Shown here one piece after another: positions 32,759 through 47,700 of a stretch of DNA of 64,000 nt. Origin of the DNA: Nepenthes gracilis (lineage: Eukaryota; Streptophyta; Magnoliopsida; Caryophyllales; Nepenthaceae); assembly GCA_033239525.1 (NCBI GenBank), contig BSYO01000003.1, forward strand, positions 29,753,540 to 29,817,539, in the 5' to 3' direction. The notes under the pieces were generated by a model, which was not told the DNA's origin, did no database searches, and saw nothing but the letters and a program-made list of their open reading frames with translations. Both the position numbers and the translations under genes were made by a program. Each line of letters begins with the position of its first letter. The first letter of the stretch is position 1.

Positions 32759-35700
32759 CTGCACACACGACACAATGGCATCTAGTTACTCTGCTGCCGT
32801 CCATAGCCATGCTTCCTTCTCTCATGACAATTGCATCTTTTACATATTTGGTGAGTGTGAGCCATGTCACTATTAATCATTTTTCTTCATAAATCCGCCA
32901 ATGGCAATAGGGAAAATTAACTCCATTAGAATCCTGTTCTACAAATGGAAGAGAAAGCAACTTCCAAGCTGTAACTTGTTTTAATGTTGCAGTTTAGAAG
33001 CATCCATTAGAGAATGAAATAACATGAATAAATAACACTATTCTTGGAGTTCTATTGTGACTCCACTCTCACTGATTGGCCTTTTCTCAAAGGCCTAGCT
33101 TGGATAAGAGTCAGCATTGTCTTTCATTCACTTCAACCAGTTTACAAAGCTTTAATAGAAAGGTTAAAAGCTAAACATTCATCAACTTGATCTGACCTTA
33201 AAATTTATTCGTGTACACTATTTCCTTGCAATTTTACACTTCAATTATTTAAATTTTGCAATGTGAATTCATGTTTCTAGAATCCAGCAAAATTATGCAT
33301 CTTCCATTGTCTTGTGCATTCACATGATGGCAAAGGCTAATGTGAAAAAACAAATATTGCATTCAAAATCTCTGTAAGAAAAGGAAAGGAGGAGGAAAAC
33401 CCACGATATCCATCCCCACCCTCTTGCACTGCATATCCATCCTCCACCAACATCACTGCCCACTCTCCCTCACTCCTCTTTCCCTTCCTCTGCATTTCCC
33501 TCTTAGCTTAGCAGGGAAAGTCTAGATCCAACTACACAAGGTGGCAGCACTGGTCTTGACCTGGGAGGGAGAGGACTACTCTATATCCACAATAACCTAG
33601 GCTACTTAACGTGGCTGGCAGAGAAAATATCAGGAGGGGGAGAGGGAAGAGAAGGCGGTGATGAGGCTGGCTAGAGGGGGAGGGATCAAAATGTAATGAT
33701 GATCAAGGCTGGTGATGACCACTGGTTAAAAAAAAAAAAAAGAAGAGGTAATATCACCTATCCGTTGTTTCTTTTATCTTTTATATTTTTGTAAATATAC
33801 ATGGCCTTTGGTCCCACTCTATGTAAAAATAAATCCTAATCAGATTTTCCATTGTCACGCAACAGCAGAAAATGCTTAGTTTCACTGGACAAGAAATTGA
33901 ATGGAATTGCAAAATTCTGTTAATAAAAGAAAAAAAACTGGAAAAAAAAATTTGGGTTAAATTTCAACATCCAGAAAAGCTCATGAATGTTGGTAGTCCA
34001 CAACTGATTAATAGAAGTAATCATAGTCAATTATGGTTTGAATAACCAAAATGGAGGAGCCTTCTCATCATATAACTGATATGGTTCCTTAATTACATCC
34101 CCTAAATCAGGCGATTATATCCTTTGACCAAGGTATTAATCGGACTCCTTCCAATACAAGGTAATTGTACAATATCTAATAAATGAAATGGAATCATATC
34201 CTATAAATAAAGACTATGTACAATAAGTGAGATATCTTTCCTAGTCAACGTTTCCACTCACATTGATGCTAGTCAATCAAGGAGCATTAATTTATAAATC
34301 ATAAACTAATAACAGTGATAAGGCCTTAGAAAAGATTATCAGCAAGTTAGTGTTCAACGAATATAAGAAAGTGCAATTAAATTGTAAACAATAGCTTCAC
34401 AAATATAATACCAATCCACTTCAATATAATTAGTATGCTTATAAAATACAAGATCGGTAGCAATTTGGGTAGCACTTGTATTATTGGAATGAACTGGAGT
34501 GGAGGTTGAGAAAAATCTAGCTCACACAGCAGTCCTCAAAGTCAAATGATTTCAGAGTAAGTAGAGGACATGGCTCGATACTCAAAACTCATTAGAAGAT
34601 TGGACACAACCTGGCTTCTTATTCCCAAGAAATATACATCAACCGGTAATGAATCGGGGAGTATCCACACAACCAGCCCAATTTGCATTAGGAAAACCTT
34701 CTAATCTTAAGGAACTCCTAGAGGAGAAGAATAGATCTCAACCAAATGTACCCTTTAGGTAATGAAGAAAGCAGCGGAGAAGACCATATGAGACTGGCAA
34801 AGATCCTACATAAATTGACTAAACTACGAAACATTAAAGGCAACACCAAGTTGAGTAATGGCCAAATAATTCAAACTGCGTACCAACTGTCGATACGTTA
34901 GAGGATCATATAAGCAATCACCATCTTATTTGTGAAGCTTCAAATTAACTTCTATAAATATAAGAACTGAATTGACATCTCGAAGACCAGGTAGAGAAGG
35001 AAACTCTTGAGTATACTTGTGCTAATGCAAAGGAACATCAGTCGGACAATGTTATACCTCAATGCCAAGGAAATATTGTAGTGGGCCAAGGTCCTTGATA
35101 TGAAACGACAATTTGAAGCATCGCTGGAGTGGTCTAATCACCTAGGGATGTGATATTATCACAATATCATCTACCTAAACAAGAAGAATAACCATCCCAG
35201 CATTAGTCAAACAAAGAAAGGAGGAGACATGTTGGCTTTGGGCGTAATCGAAAATCAAAAAAGTATTATGAAACTTCTCAAGCCATATAGTGGCGAAATA
35301 CCTCATCATCATTAGAAGAAAACACACCAAATTTCTTCCTTCAAATTACAATGTAAAAATACATTCTTCACAAATTTGGCAAAGCAACCATCCATGCGAA
35401 GCACCAATAACTATAACAGTGTGAACTGTAGTTATTCTGGCCACAAGCAAATTTTTCTTCATAATCAATTTTATATTCCTGTTAATTTTTGAGAGCTACC
35501 AAATGAGCTTCATACCTCATAACGGAACCATCAGCATGTTGCTTTACTGTATAGACCCATTTACATATAATAGGCTTGACTCCAAGAGGACAACAACCGA
35601 TATCCCACTTGTAATTTTCCTAAAGAGCGTGAAGTTCATCATGCAGAGAGCACTTGTGATTAGAGGCCTATGAGTAAGACTTAGGCACAGTAGTATCCAA

Positions 35701-38700
35701 TGTGGCCTAAAGAGTGGAATGGGAAAACTTATATCTATCAGAAGATTGAAAAACCAAAGTAGACCATCAAGGCAGAGGAACAGGCAGCTGTTTAGGAATA
35801 GGGAGAGTAAATGGATGGTGTCACTGATTCACGAGACTTGGCTTAAAATGAGTAACAGTACTACTCTTGTCATCAAATGGAGGAAATAGAGTAGAGGAAG
35901 CAATAGTGATGCCCTGAGACTAAAAAAATAATGATTTTCAAAGATGACATTGCTTACAGCTAATAAGCTCATAAACCCTTCATGAGAATTACTATAACCC
36001 AGAAAGGCAAATTGTAGAGCTTGAGCGATAAGCCTGTGACATTTAGTAAGAGGCAAGTGAACAAAACATATACAACCAAAGATATGTAGAAAAGCATAGG
36101 TGTGAGTGATATCAAACAATCAAGAGTATGGAGTAAAGTTTTTCTTATTTGGTCTTTTTACATATTTATTAGTTGATTTCCTTTTGTTTTTGTCTTCATA
36201 AGTTGTACTTTTTCAAAGATATTTTTTTCTTTTTTGAAAATTTTTTTTCTATTAGTTTTTCAAATATTTGCTTTTTGTATCTTAACTTACATTTTTTTCA
36301 TTCTTTGTATGGTTGTGAAGTATAAATTGTCTTTATAGAAGTTACATGATTGTTTTATAAGTTGTACTTGAATGGTTACTTCAATACATTTCTTTTTAAT
36401 ATAATGACATGTATATAAAACTCGAGGACCTATGCCTAGTGGTTCTAATCTTGATTTATCTAATTTTCTCCATTCTTCTCCTATTTCTTTTCCTAATAAT
36501 CCAGGTAATTTTTGAAAAAAATTATCTCCTATTTCAAAGTCATATGCCCTTCCAGATTTATTTTCTAGTTCAAATTAATCATTACAAAAGCTTTTATGTT
36601 TTGTTCCTTTCATATTTTCTAGTTCCCTGAGGTATTGGATATCTTCCTCCTAACTCATACTCTTCATATCTAGCTCGATTTGATCTCCTCTTGATAATCC
36701 GTTAAAATTACTTTCATGAGGAAGATTCACAGTATTATTATAATTTTGATCGATCATCCAGCATATATTATAGTCTTGATTTCTTTTAATTTTTCTTCTA
36801 ATGTTCTTTGTATAATGTTGATGGGTATGGGGACTCATGGATTGGCCTAAAAACTCAGCCCGCGGAAGAAAGAAAGGCCTAGAAGACAAGGCCCAATAGG
36901 ACGCCTCCTTAACCCAAAGATCTAGAAAGCGACACGGTTAGCCCAAGCGGGTTGACTTGGAACCACCTAACGGAAAATGGGCAATTAAGGCTACGTGAAG
37001 CACCGCCCTAGCGGTCGCCCCTCCAGCTTAGCAACTAATAGTCTTTACAGCTCAACACATACAAGTCGATGGCACATACCATAATGCAGCCCGATGATTG
37101 TGCCCTCATGATTGCGCATTACCCCTGGGATGATAGTTATGGCTCAGCAAATTTTCTTATGAGGCAATTACCATATAACGTCCTCGATGATCGCTCTGAC
37201 AGTGGAGCGAATATTCCCGAACAGCAATGGTTATTATAACTGGTCCCCATGATTGCTGAGATAGCTTAGCGGATCTCTCTCGTGAAGAAAGGGATCCCCA
37301 AGTCAGCCAATCAAGGGGATCCCTATGATTGCATTCAGAGTATTCTCTTCACACTCAATCATTCATACACATTGGGGGTCCTAAAAAGCTACTTCGCCGA
37401 CGAGTACAACCATCCCAAAGCCACCTTTCATAAGGAGCATACCCTTTAAAAGCCACTCCTAACCGAGCATGCTTTCCTGAGCCAAGTCCTCCATAACACA
37501 CTCAATCCCCCTCTCTCATGCTTGTATCCATACATTCTACATTCTTTCACCTTTTTTTTCACCGAAGAAAAATTTTTGACTTAAACGTTGAAGGTTATAC
37601 CGGAAAATGAGTCTCGTCATCCTCTAGCCTTTCGTTCGTTCATTATGGTGTGCAAGATTCAGGTTTTCAGGGACGAAGACTAGACCCGCTTCAATTTAAC
37701 CTATCAAGCGAGATCAAACTGCTCCCTAATTCGTATGACGATTTAGATCCAGAAACGTATCATTGGCACCGTCTGTGGAAAACATAACGAAAAGCTTATC
37801 TCCACAACCAAGCAAGCAAACATGGTCATACCAGGGCCACAAGCTAGCACACCGGCCAGAGATGCCATGTCCCATGGCGACGACCTCTTTGCGGGTAGTC
37901 ATGGGAACGAGTGACCGGCCCCAGACGTACAGCCACTTGCTGTCCAGATGGACACCATGTCTAAACTGCTTCAAACCTTATGCACTCAACTGGATGGACA
38001 ACAACTAGGGGTTCCCACCTCCATCTCCCCAACTTCAACTTCCAAAAGGAGAAATTGGAGGAAGAGACACTCCACTGAGAAGATCCAGCGGCCTAACAAC
38101 CTTGAGGCCCAAGCGGCCACAAGTGACAGGGCCCAAAAGCGGCTAGAGGGTTGACTGAGCCACAGAGCGCTGGATGAAAGCTTGAAGCGGTGAAATCCAC
38201 GCTACTCCCATAACGACCGGAGGCCTCAAGCCCAAAAAGAAGCCTCTTGCAGCACCCGATCGACGAGGACCAACAGCCGCCCAATCCAGCACATCTCTCC
38301 GAACTATTCGGAGTTGAGATCTTCTTTAACACTAACCTCACGTTTGGTTGAAGGGAATAAGGTAGGAATAAAATTTCAATTCCCTGGGAATAGATATTCC
38401 TCCGTTTGGTTACAAATTTAATTGGGAATAAATATTTCCTGTGAATTATTATTATTGTTATGTTTATTATGTTTAATAATAATAATAATTATTATTATTA
38501 TTATTAATCATTAGGTATTATTATTATTATTATTATTATTACATATTATTATCATTATGTTTAATAATAATAATAATAATCATTATTATTACTATTATCA
38601 TTGTTATTATTATCACTATTCCCACCTTATTCCTCATACTATTTTACGAACCAAACAATGAAATACTAATTTCCACTTTATTCTATTCCAACAACCAAAT

Positions 38701-41700
38701 ATAACAATAACAATTCCAACTCTATTCCTATCCTATTCTATTCCATGAAATAACTATTCTATTTTCACCTTATTCCATTCCAACAATTAAACGTACCGTA
38801 AGAAAATTACGTCTTCCAAGTTCAAGATGCCAACCATATAAAACTCTACGACGAGAGTTCCGATATGATGGACCATTTGGATCACTTCCATACCCTACTA
38901 TGCTTCCAGGGCCTCAGCGACACTGTCATGTGTCTATACTTTCCTCTGACCCTCAAGGGAGATGCTCGGATCTAATTCTACCGCCTGCAACCAAATTCGA
39001 TCCAGACGTTCCAAAAATTGACTGACAACTTCTTGTCGCAGTTCGCCTCCACCCGAAGGGAGGTGAAGCAGCCTTGGCACCTTGTCCACATTTTGCAAGG
39101 GCCAAACGCTTCTTGGCTAGATTCAACGCCGAGGCCCGAAAGATATTCAAGCTCATCGATAAGGTGAAGCTAAACGCCTTTAAAACGACTTTGCAGTGGG
39201 CGATTTTTTTCAAGTGTCTAGTCCATTAAGACCCTCAAACCTTTCAGAAGCTGAGACCATCGCTTGTGCATACATAGCCACAGAGGAGGCCAATGACGTG
39301 CAGCAGTCAGAGCGCACACACTACCTCCCCCAGGGATCGATGAACGGGAGGGAGAGGAACAGAGACAACACCAATTCCCGAGATCCCAGGAAGTAGCTCA
39401 GGATGGAGCCAAGTGTTCAAAGGGAGTTTAGACTCTTGAACCTGACCCCATTGAATAACTCTCGGACCAAGAGTAATGCCTCAAACTGTGTAAAGAAGCC
39501 TTCTAGTAGCCAGAAGTCGAGTGTAAGAGTTAGGAATGATGTCATTAGTTTTAGTGATGATGATATGAAACATATAATAACTCCTGATTTTGACTTTTTG
39601 GTTGTATTTGCACTCATTTTGGATAGTATGATTGACTATCAACTGAAACGAGCTTTTATTGATAATAGAAATTTAAGGAATTTGCTGTATCTCGATGCCC
39701 ACTTTAAACTCGAACTAAAAAACAATGAGATGAAATCAGCCGAGGGACCCCTATAAAGTTTGAACAATGAACCCGTCATGATCTAGGGGACCATTTTGCT
39801 GGAGGTCACACTAATAACGTACCCAAAGATGGTATTTCACATACTTACGTTCCGAGTGGTCGACTTACCCTTGATTTACAATACTATCTTGGGTTGACTT
39901 TGCCAACTAGCGTTTGAGGTAATGACGTTGATTTCACATCTAAAAATAAAGTCTCGACAGTATATAGTGTCGGCGAGGTCCTAGGTGATCAGATCATCAA
40001 CCGAACATGCTACTTGTTTAAAGTCACCCAGGGGACTCCCGAGCAATCGGCTGAAGGCTTTGACCTCCGGGACAAAGTGACCGATTAATGCCCGGGAGCT
40101 CACTGACGAGCAGTCAACTGACTAGATCCCTCTGGATCCCAATGAGTCCGAGATATTTATACAGATCGGAAGCTCACTAATGGGTCAACTGTGCAACCGG
40201 TTAATAATCTTCCTCCGACAAAATTTTGATATCTTTGCGTGGATACCCGCTGACATGCTAGGGATACAGACTAGAGTAATGATCCACAAATTAAACATTG
40301 ATCCCAGTCACAAGCCCGTAAGGTAAAAGTGGAGAAACTATTCCATTGAGAAGTTGGTCGCAAGGTAAAGAAGCTACTTGATGTGGGCTTTACAAGGGAG
40401 GTGCAGTATCTGAACTATCTATCAAATGTGGTTCTTGTCAAGAAGAGAAATGAGAAATGGCAGATGTGTGTTCACTTCACTAATATGAATAAGACGTGTC
40501 CAAAAGACAATTTCCTATTGTCAAGGATTGACTTATTGACGGACTCCACATCCAGACACGAGCTGCTCAGCTTTATAGACGTTTATTCGGGCTATGAACA
40601 GAAAACGAAGAACACACTTTATTTATGATGGCCCAAAGGATGTACTGTTACAAGGTCATGCCATTCGGTTTGAAGAATATAAGAGCCACATACCAAGGAC
40701 TCGTGAACAAAATGTTCGAGGCATAGATCGGTCGGAATATGAAGGTGTATGTGGACGATAAGTTTGTCAAAAATAAGACAACCAATGACCATATTTGCAA
40801 CTTCAGAGAGACTTTTGAAGTACTCCGGGAACACCAGATGAAGCTGAATCTAACCAAGTGTGTATTCGGAGTGTCTTCTGGAAAATTCTTGGGCTTTATC
40901 ATCTCTCAGTTGAGGATCAAAGCAAACTCTAAGAAAATCAAAGCCATTATGGACATGAGCCCGCCTCGAACTGTGAATGAAGTCCAGAGACTCCCCGGGA
41001 GATTCGCAGAACTCTCCCAATTCCTGGCAAAATTGATAGAAAGAATAAGGGAGAGCGGCTTCCAGTTGACGGTCGATTGCCAAGCGGCTTTCAAATAGCT
41101 AAAAGAATACCTTGCCAGCCCACTTCTCCTAACATCACCACAAGAAGGTGAAGAGTCGTACTATATCTAACAATTTTGGACAGCGCTAAATTCAGTCCTA
41201 ATCAGGCAGCAGCTTAAGATACAACGGTTGGTCTACTATCTCAACAAGGTCCTGACTGACACCGAGACTCATTACTTGCACGCCGAAAGGACTGCTCTAA
41301 CACTCGTCTATTTCGCTTGAAAGCTACAACCATACTTCCAAGCGTACAAAATTGTCGTAATGATGGACCAACCATTAAAAGGGATCTTACAGAGACCTAA
41401 CACATCCGAACGACTAGTCAAATGGGCCATTGAGTTGGGCAAGTTTGACGTGGAATTCCGACCGCGGCATGCTATTAAAGGTCAGGCCCTCGTAGATTTC
41501 ATAGTTGAAACGTCAACTCCAATTCCAGACGCCCACAATTTAAGTGAAGACCCCAGCCAGCAAGAGGAAGCTCCAATTTGGATATTATACAGCAGGTGTG
41601 GTTTTGAGGACTCCCGACAAGTCAGAGATGAAATACTCGATGACCCCCGGATTCCCAATTATCAATAATGTCACCGAGTATGAAGCACTACTGTCTGGGC

Positions 41701-44700
41701 TTAGGTTGGCAAAGGAATGCTTGACAAAGAATTTGGCCGTCTACAGTGACTCAAAAGTCATAGTCAACTAAGTCCTCAGAAATTTTGCAGTGTTTAGCCC
41801 TTCAAATACCTTACTAAAGCGAGAGGCCTGATCCATACGTTCAACAAGGTTGAGATAACCCACATCCCAACGGACGACAACTGAAAGGCTGATTAATTGG
41901 CAAAAATGGCGGCAGCTAATAACCCCGAGCAATATGCCCGAGACATGCAAGAGGTTCTTGCCTCCCTGAGCGTAGAGGAACCAGAGCGAGAGGTGGTACA
42001 AATCTTAAACGGCGAAAACTAGATGACTATATATAGAAGGTACTTCATCGACGGCCTACTACAGGAAAATCCATAGGAAGCCAAGCGCATGAAAAGAATA
42101 GCAGGCTAATACACTATCATGGATAGGAAGCTATACCGATGAGGGTACTGTACCCCTTACATGCGGTTTCTCATGCCGGAAGAAGCTGATTGTGTGCTGA
42201 GTTAGATATACTTCAGAATTTACGAATCACACATTGGAGGCAAGAACTTGATATTCAAAGCCATGCAGTAAAGGCTACTACGGCCGATGATGAAGCGAGA
42301 TGCCGTGGAATTCGTAAAGAAATGCGAGAATTGATAAATCTATAGTACCATTTCTCATTAACCGCATACGGAACTGTAGGCCCTACTGTTAGCATGGTCA
42401 TTCGTATAGTGGAAGCTCGACATACACAGCCCATTGTCTATTGCTTCAGGGCAAAGAAGTTTGTTATAGTTGGCATCGACTACTTTATCAAGTGGGTGGA
42501 AGCCTCCCCATTGGCATGGATAATTGAACAAAATGCAAAAGAGTTCATTTGGCAAAGCATCGTATGCAGATTTGAGATTCGTGATGTTACAATGATCGAT
42601 AATAGAACCCAATTTACGATAAATATCTCAGCAAGTACTGTACGAGTTTTGGAATAAAGATGGTCCATACTTCTGTCGCCAATCCACAAGCGAACGGGCA
42701 AATGAAAGTAACGAATTGAACATTGCTATATGAGCTGAGACAAAGTCTGAATATGTAGGGGGCTCCTAGTCAGACGAACTACCTTCCATATCGTAGTTCT
42801 ACAGGATGACACCTAGGAAACCAACACAAGAGACACCCTTCAATTTATGCTACGGAATTGAAGCGGTTATCCCAGTGAAAATTGGTCTGCCCAGCCTTCG
42901 AGTTGAAAACTTTGACCCTCTAAGCAATTCCTAGCAGCTCAGAGAGCATTTCAACTTGTTTGAAGAAGCTTGACACACCGCAAGGGTACGCATTGTTGTT
43001 TACCGACAACAGATCGTGCAGCACTACAACAAAAAGGTAAAAGTATGACAATTTGAGGTGGGGGACCTAGTTCTACGGAGCATAGAGATAATGGGTAAAA
43101 ATGCTAATAGGAATAAACTCTCCCCGAATTGGGGAGAGTCATTCCTCATCTCAACAATTTTCTGTAACAGTGTGTACAAGCTACTCACCTAGAATGATAA
43201 ATTGGTCTTATGGACATGGAACACCATCCACCTTAAAAAGTATTATAAATGATCCCTCACAAAAGACAGGTTAGTCTATCATACAACACGCATGTTTCTT
43301 GTACTATGTATCACGTTTTAATTAATAAAATGACTGTTTGTTTGATTTATTGTTTATGTGAATGATTGTATGCCATCGCATAAAATCAAATACTTAGACT
43401 ATGCCTGAGTTAGGTAAATGCCCTCATCTGCAACGCTATCGACTACGACCGGATTAAAAACCTTGGTCCAATTAACCAAGCTGCCCAAGCGAGGTCGAAT
43501 CCTAAGTCTCAGTCCAACAACCGAGCGACCTACATAAGGTCTAATATTGCGGCCTGGGGGGCTTAAGAATGAAAGTCAGACCTCCCCATCAAAGAGGCCA
43601 CCAAAAACCTTAAAGGGCTTTACTAGCATGCGTGCGACAACATCCACCAAAAGGAGAGAACACCATTAGTCAGCGATGGTCGGAAGACTAGGACAAGACA
43701 CACAAAAGCGACGACGTCCGCTAATAGGACGGAGCACTAATATTCCGTGCGAACGACGGCCTAAACTTCGCCAGAGGCTCAATTATGTGGCAATTAAACC
43801 CAATTGACCCCAGTGAAGCTCACCAACAAACGTGCTACGATGTCCTCCAATAGGAAAGAGCACACCCTAGGAAAGTTAATGTGCAACGACTTTCACCCAC
43901 GAGGACGAGCACAATTGGACAAACGCGTCCTATCAAGCCCGGCAATGATAGCGATGATGCTTAGTTGGCAAAAAGACTTCCTATCGTGGGAACAAGCATA
44001 ACCGGATCTATACATTCAAGCTAAGCTCAGCGACAATAGCAATAACGCTTAGTCGACAAACAAAGAAATATTGAATAAAGACATTCGGCATATGCATGGA
44101 AACATTGGCAACGATGATAAAAATGATCTAGCTGATTTATTAAAGAGTCAAAATGAACATCAAGGAGCATCCATCTGCCTCAAAAATACAAAATACTGCC
44201 TATGCCTACGACTCGTGTAAAACCCGAATCCCCATTTGGATTATTTTAATATTTACTTGTAATTTTGGATTAATTGGATGTGTTGTGAAATTATTATATA
44301 TTGTGAAATTTTGGAGGAAAAATCGACCTTGCGGTGTGACACTCGAAGCGCGACTGAGTGTTGGTGGAATAATATATATATATATATATATATATTTGTG
44401 TAAAGAAAAAAAAGGAAGAAAGAAAATAAATGGGGATCGGGTGGCTGGCAGAGTAGGGGGAAAGAAAAGAGAAAAGTGAAGAGAGGAGGGTTTCGCGCGC
44501 AGTGGGTGACGCGCAGCAAAGGAAGGAGGCGGCGACACAGGCAACGGCGTGCACAGAGGAGTGGTGGCGCGGTGAGAGCCGCACGGCAGGAGAGAGAAAG
44601 AGGATGAGAGTTTGCTTGTAGCGGAGAAGAGGTAGCGATGGCGCACAACAGAGAGAGCGCGATAAGAAGGTTGGCGGTGGCTGAGAGAGGAGGCAGCGGT

Positions 44701-47700
44701 AGCGGTAGCTCGCGGTAAGGCCGTGTATCGCAGCAAGAGAGAGATTGCACTAGTAGAGAGAGAAAGGGCGCGTCAGTAGGAGAGAGAAAGAGCAATTCGG
44801 GTATTTCAAAGTATCTTTTCTTCTGATCTATGGAGTATAAAGTCGAGGCAAGTATCTTATAACTCTATTCTTTGTCTGATTTCGCATTTGATATATTTTT
44901 GTTCCGATTTGGAGGTTTTAAACTTGTGGGTGTACTTTTAATTAGCCCGCTTATTGTTTTGTACACGCATGACCTTTTTACCAGTTGATTGAGGTATTTG
45001 TTTTGTTTCTATTAATATTTAAAGACTTTGTGATTTTATGAAAAAATGGATAACTATTGGACACTATATATTTTTATATCAATATATCTATATGAAAATG
45101 AGCATGAAACTTGCATTGGGCTGTGCATTTTCGCATACATGTGACGAATTGTGGTCACTATATTTGGATTTACTATTAAATATTCTGGCCAACTCCTAAC
45201 AGGAAAATACTTATCATTGGAAATCTCTTCCCATTTGGATAATTTATTAGAATATATATATATATTTGGACGTCCTAATATATCTAACAATTTAAAAAAT
45301 TACATCTAAAATCACGAGTGGCAAAATATAGTAATTAACCTTACCTATGGGAGACAGTACATAGGTGGCCTAGTATGTTGGCCTACTTGTATTTGATTTG
45401 GGCTAAAGTTTTTGGGTCAGGAGTAATCATTTCTTCAAATTAGTTTTTAAATAATTAGAACTTAGATTTGATGCATGTTTTTTGTTTCTGCATAGATTTG
45501 GATATTTGGACTTAAATTTTGGACTTGAATGTGAGATTCGCTAGTTTTATCCACACATGAATTTTGGTATGTTTCGTACATTGATTTTAAATATATGTTT
45601 TGATCTGAACCTTTGGACTATTTGTTGAGATATTGTTTTGGCTTCTGCACAGGTGATTAGATTATCTGGCTATTAGATTCTACCCAGGATCACAAGCTGA
45701 TCGAGCCTTAGATTTGGACTTGGATTAGACTTTGGATTTGACATCTACTCATTGGAATCGATCTGGATAACTTTTGTTATATATATATATATATGTCCTG
45801 AGGGGAATGTTTTTGGATTGGATATTTAATTTGAATATGTGATTACCATTAGATTTGGATATTAAATTTTGTTTTGGATTTGATGATTAGATTTTTATAT
45901 TGGCGACTTGGATTTATATCTATTTTTTGATTTAGTACTTATTCTTTGACCCTCATTCTGATTTATTAGACTCGTTTGCTCATATATGATACTAAGCTCT
46001 AGACTCATATTTTATATTTTATCACTTTAGAGTAGAAGGTTAGGATGTATTGCAGAAGCATGATTGTGATCTGTCAGCAGTTCGTCCGATTTCATTAGTT
46101 TTAGCTCCATTATAGTTAAAATTGGTATTTGATGTAATTGGATTTTTAGAATTAGTCGGGTATACACCTATGGTTATATTTCGAAAATAGTTGAGATATT
46201 ATATTATATTCTGATCTTGATTATGGTTAAATTGTCACTTTCCTTATGATAATTGTACAGCAGGTTGTATTTATATTATCCGGATGGTTGTTCAATAAAG
46301 TTTTGTACGGGTTTTGATTTGTCAGGTCCGGTATATTTGGTTTGCCACACTTGGATTTTTGAGATTTAGTATTATTTGTTGAATTTATTTAAAATTTTAA
46401 ATTTTATAAATAATAATTAATTAGAGATGCTAAATTTCCAGTCGTGACAACTCAAGCAGGCGACTATCCTAAGGAAGGGAGTCTCCTTGTGAGCGTGGCG
46501 AAGGCTCCCCTCCTCCCTCTGGCATCTCAACCAATTCAGATCAACGTCAAGCACCGGTGTTCCTCAAATCAAGGAAATCAACAAGAAAGTCTGAAGCCAC
46601 TAGGGATGCAATCTGTCTACAGAGGCGAATGCCATCCAAGAATCTATTGTTCAGTATGTGGCCAATTTCCTCCGGATTGAACCAGGTGCTCAGCTCTCCC
46701 TCGAGTCGAGTACGCTCAACCCGAAGATTAGCGAGTTGCTGCTCAGCCCCCCGAAATGTGTCCTTGAGCAAGGCGATTTGATCTAGAGCTCCAGAGTTTT
46801 CCTTTGTGAGCTCTTGGGATCTCGCATTGGACTCAGATAGCTCGTGGTCGAGGTTGGAAGCCCACTCCTAACTCTATTAAGCCTCGACAATGTCAGTATT
46901 CACTCGGCCCTCCATCTCTTTGAGCACGGCAAGATCGACACATGCCTGGGACAAGCAAGAAATTTCAGCATTTTGTTGGTGCAAGCATGCCTCCACTAGA
47001 TGTAGCGCCTCTTGTGACTGCAAACAAAAAGCAAGTGGTCAGACAAGGATGATGATACATACAAAAATGAGAAGTTGCGCAGTTCGTACCTCAATGTAAG
47101 GCAGCTCCCTCGAGGACGAAAAGCTCGGAGGAGCCCCAGGTGAAGAAGTAGATGAAGTCCTCCAACCTAGTAGAGGCATTTCCTGACGGCAGAGGGGCAC
47201 CCTGAAACTTGGAAGTGAACGGGAAGCAATCGAAACCATTGGAAATTCCAATGCTAAGGCCTCCAGGCGAGGCACCTTGTTGGCCGCCATCGCCTCCACA
47301 TTATTCTCTACGGGAACTTTGGCCACTTGATCACTACTAGGACCCTCCTCAACAAAAACAAAAGGATGGTTGGTTGTAGGCTCTTCGGTTGATGAAGCGA
47401 TAACGACATGGACATAGCATTGTGTTAAGGTTGGAGCGCTGATCAGCTTGCCTGGCCCACCAGTCCTGGGGTTACTTATTCTGAGAGCCGAATGAATAGG
47501 GGGCTCACCGCCCTTGGCAAACTTGACCGCCTTGAAAACTCGGCGAACTGAAGAAGGAATAGAGCCCGGCCTCCCGAACGACTCACTAGCATCACGCGCC
47601 ACTTCCGCAATGACACGGCTGGAGTCAAAGGAGGAACGAGATGGCACTGCTCGGTTAGCCACTTCTCAGGAGAACCTCGGATGTACAATGTCCCCGATTT

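Larger units (their letters stand above)
37822..39396 (+). pseudogene. gag: E2 gag, split by a MITE
   Basis: Starts MVIPGPQASTPARD at 37822. The reading runs in and out of frame to about 38338, is interrupted by the MITE, and resumes near 38805 with SKFKMPTI and, in shifted frames, LTLKGDARI and QPWHLVHILQG. ETIACAYIATEEAND is at about 39250. Multiple stops and frameshifts disable it. Confidence 0.75.

Noticed and set aside
33987..34275. Possible 3' LTR of the copia remnant (TGTTGG start)
   Set aside because: No second LTR or target duplication is present to define it.
44206..44795. Long Ser/Pro/Leu-rich ORFs on the minus strand (96-180 aa)
   Set aside because: They lie in the purine-rich leader of the solo LTR, overlap each other in several frames, and have low-complexity composition.
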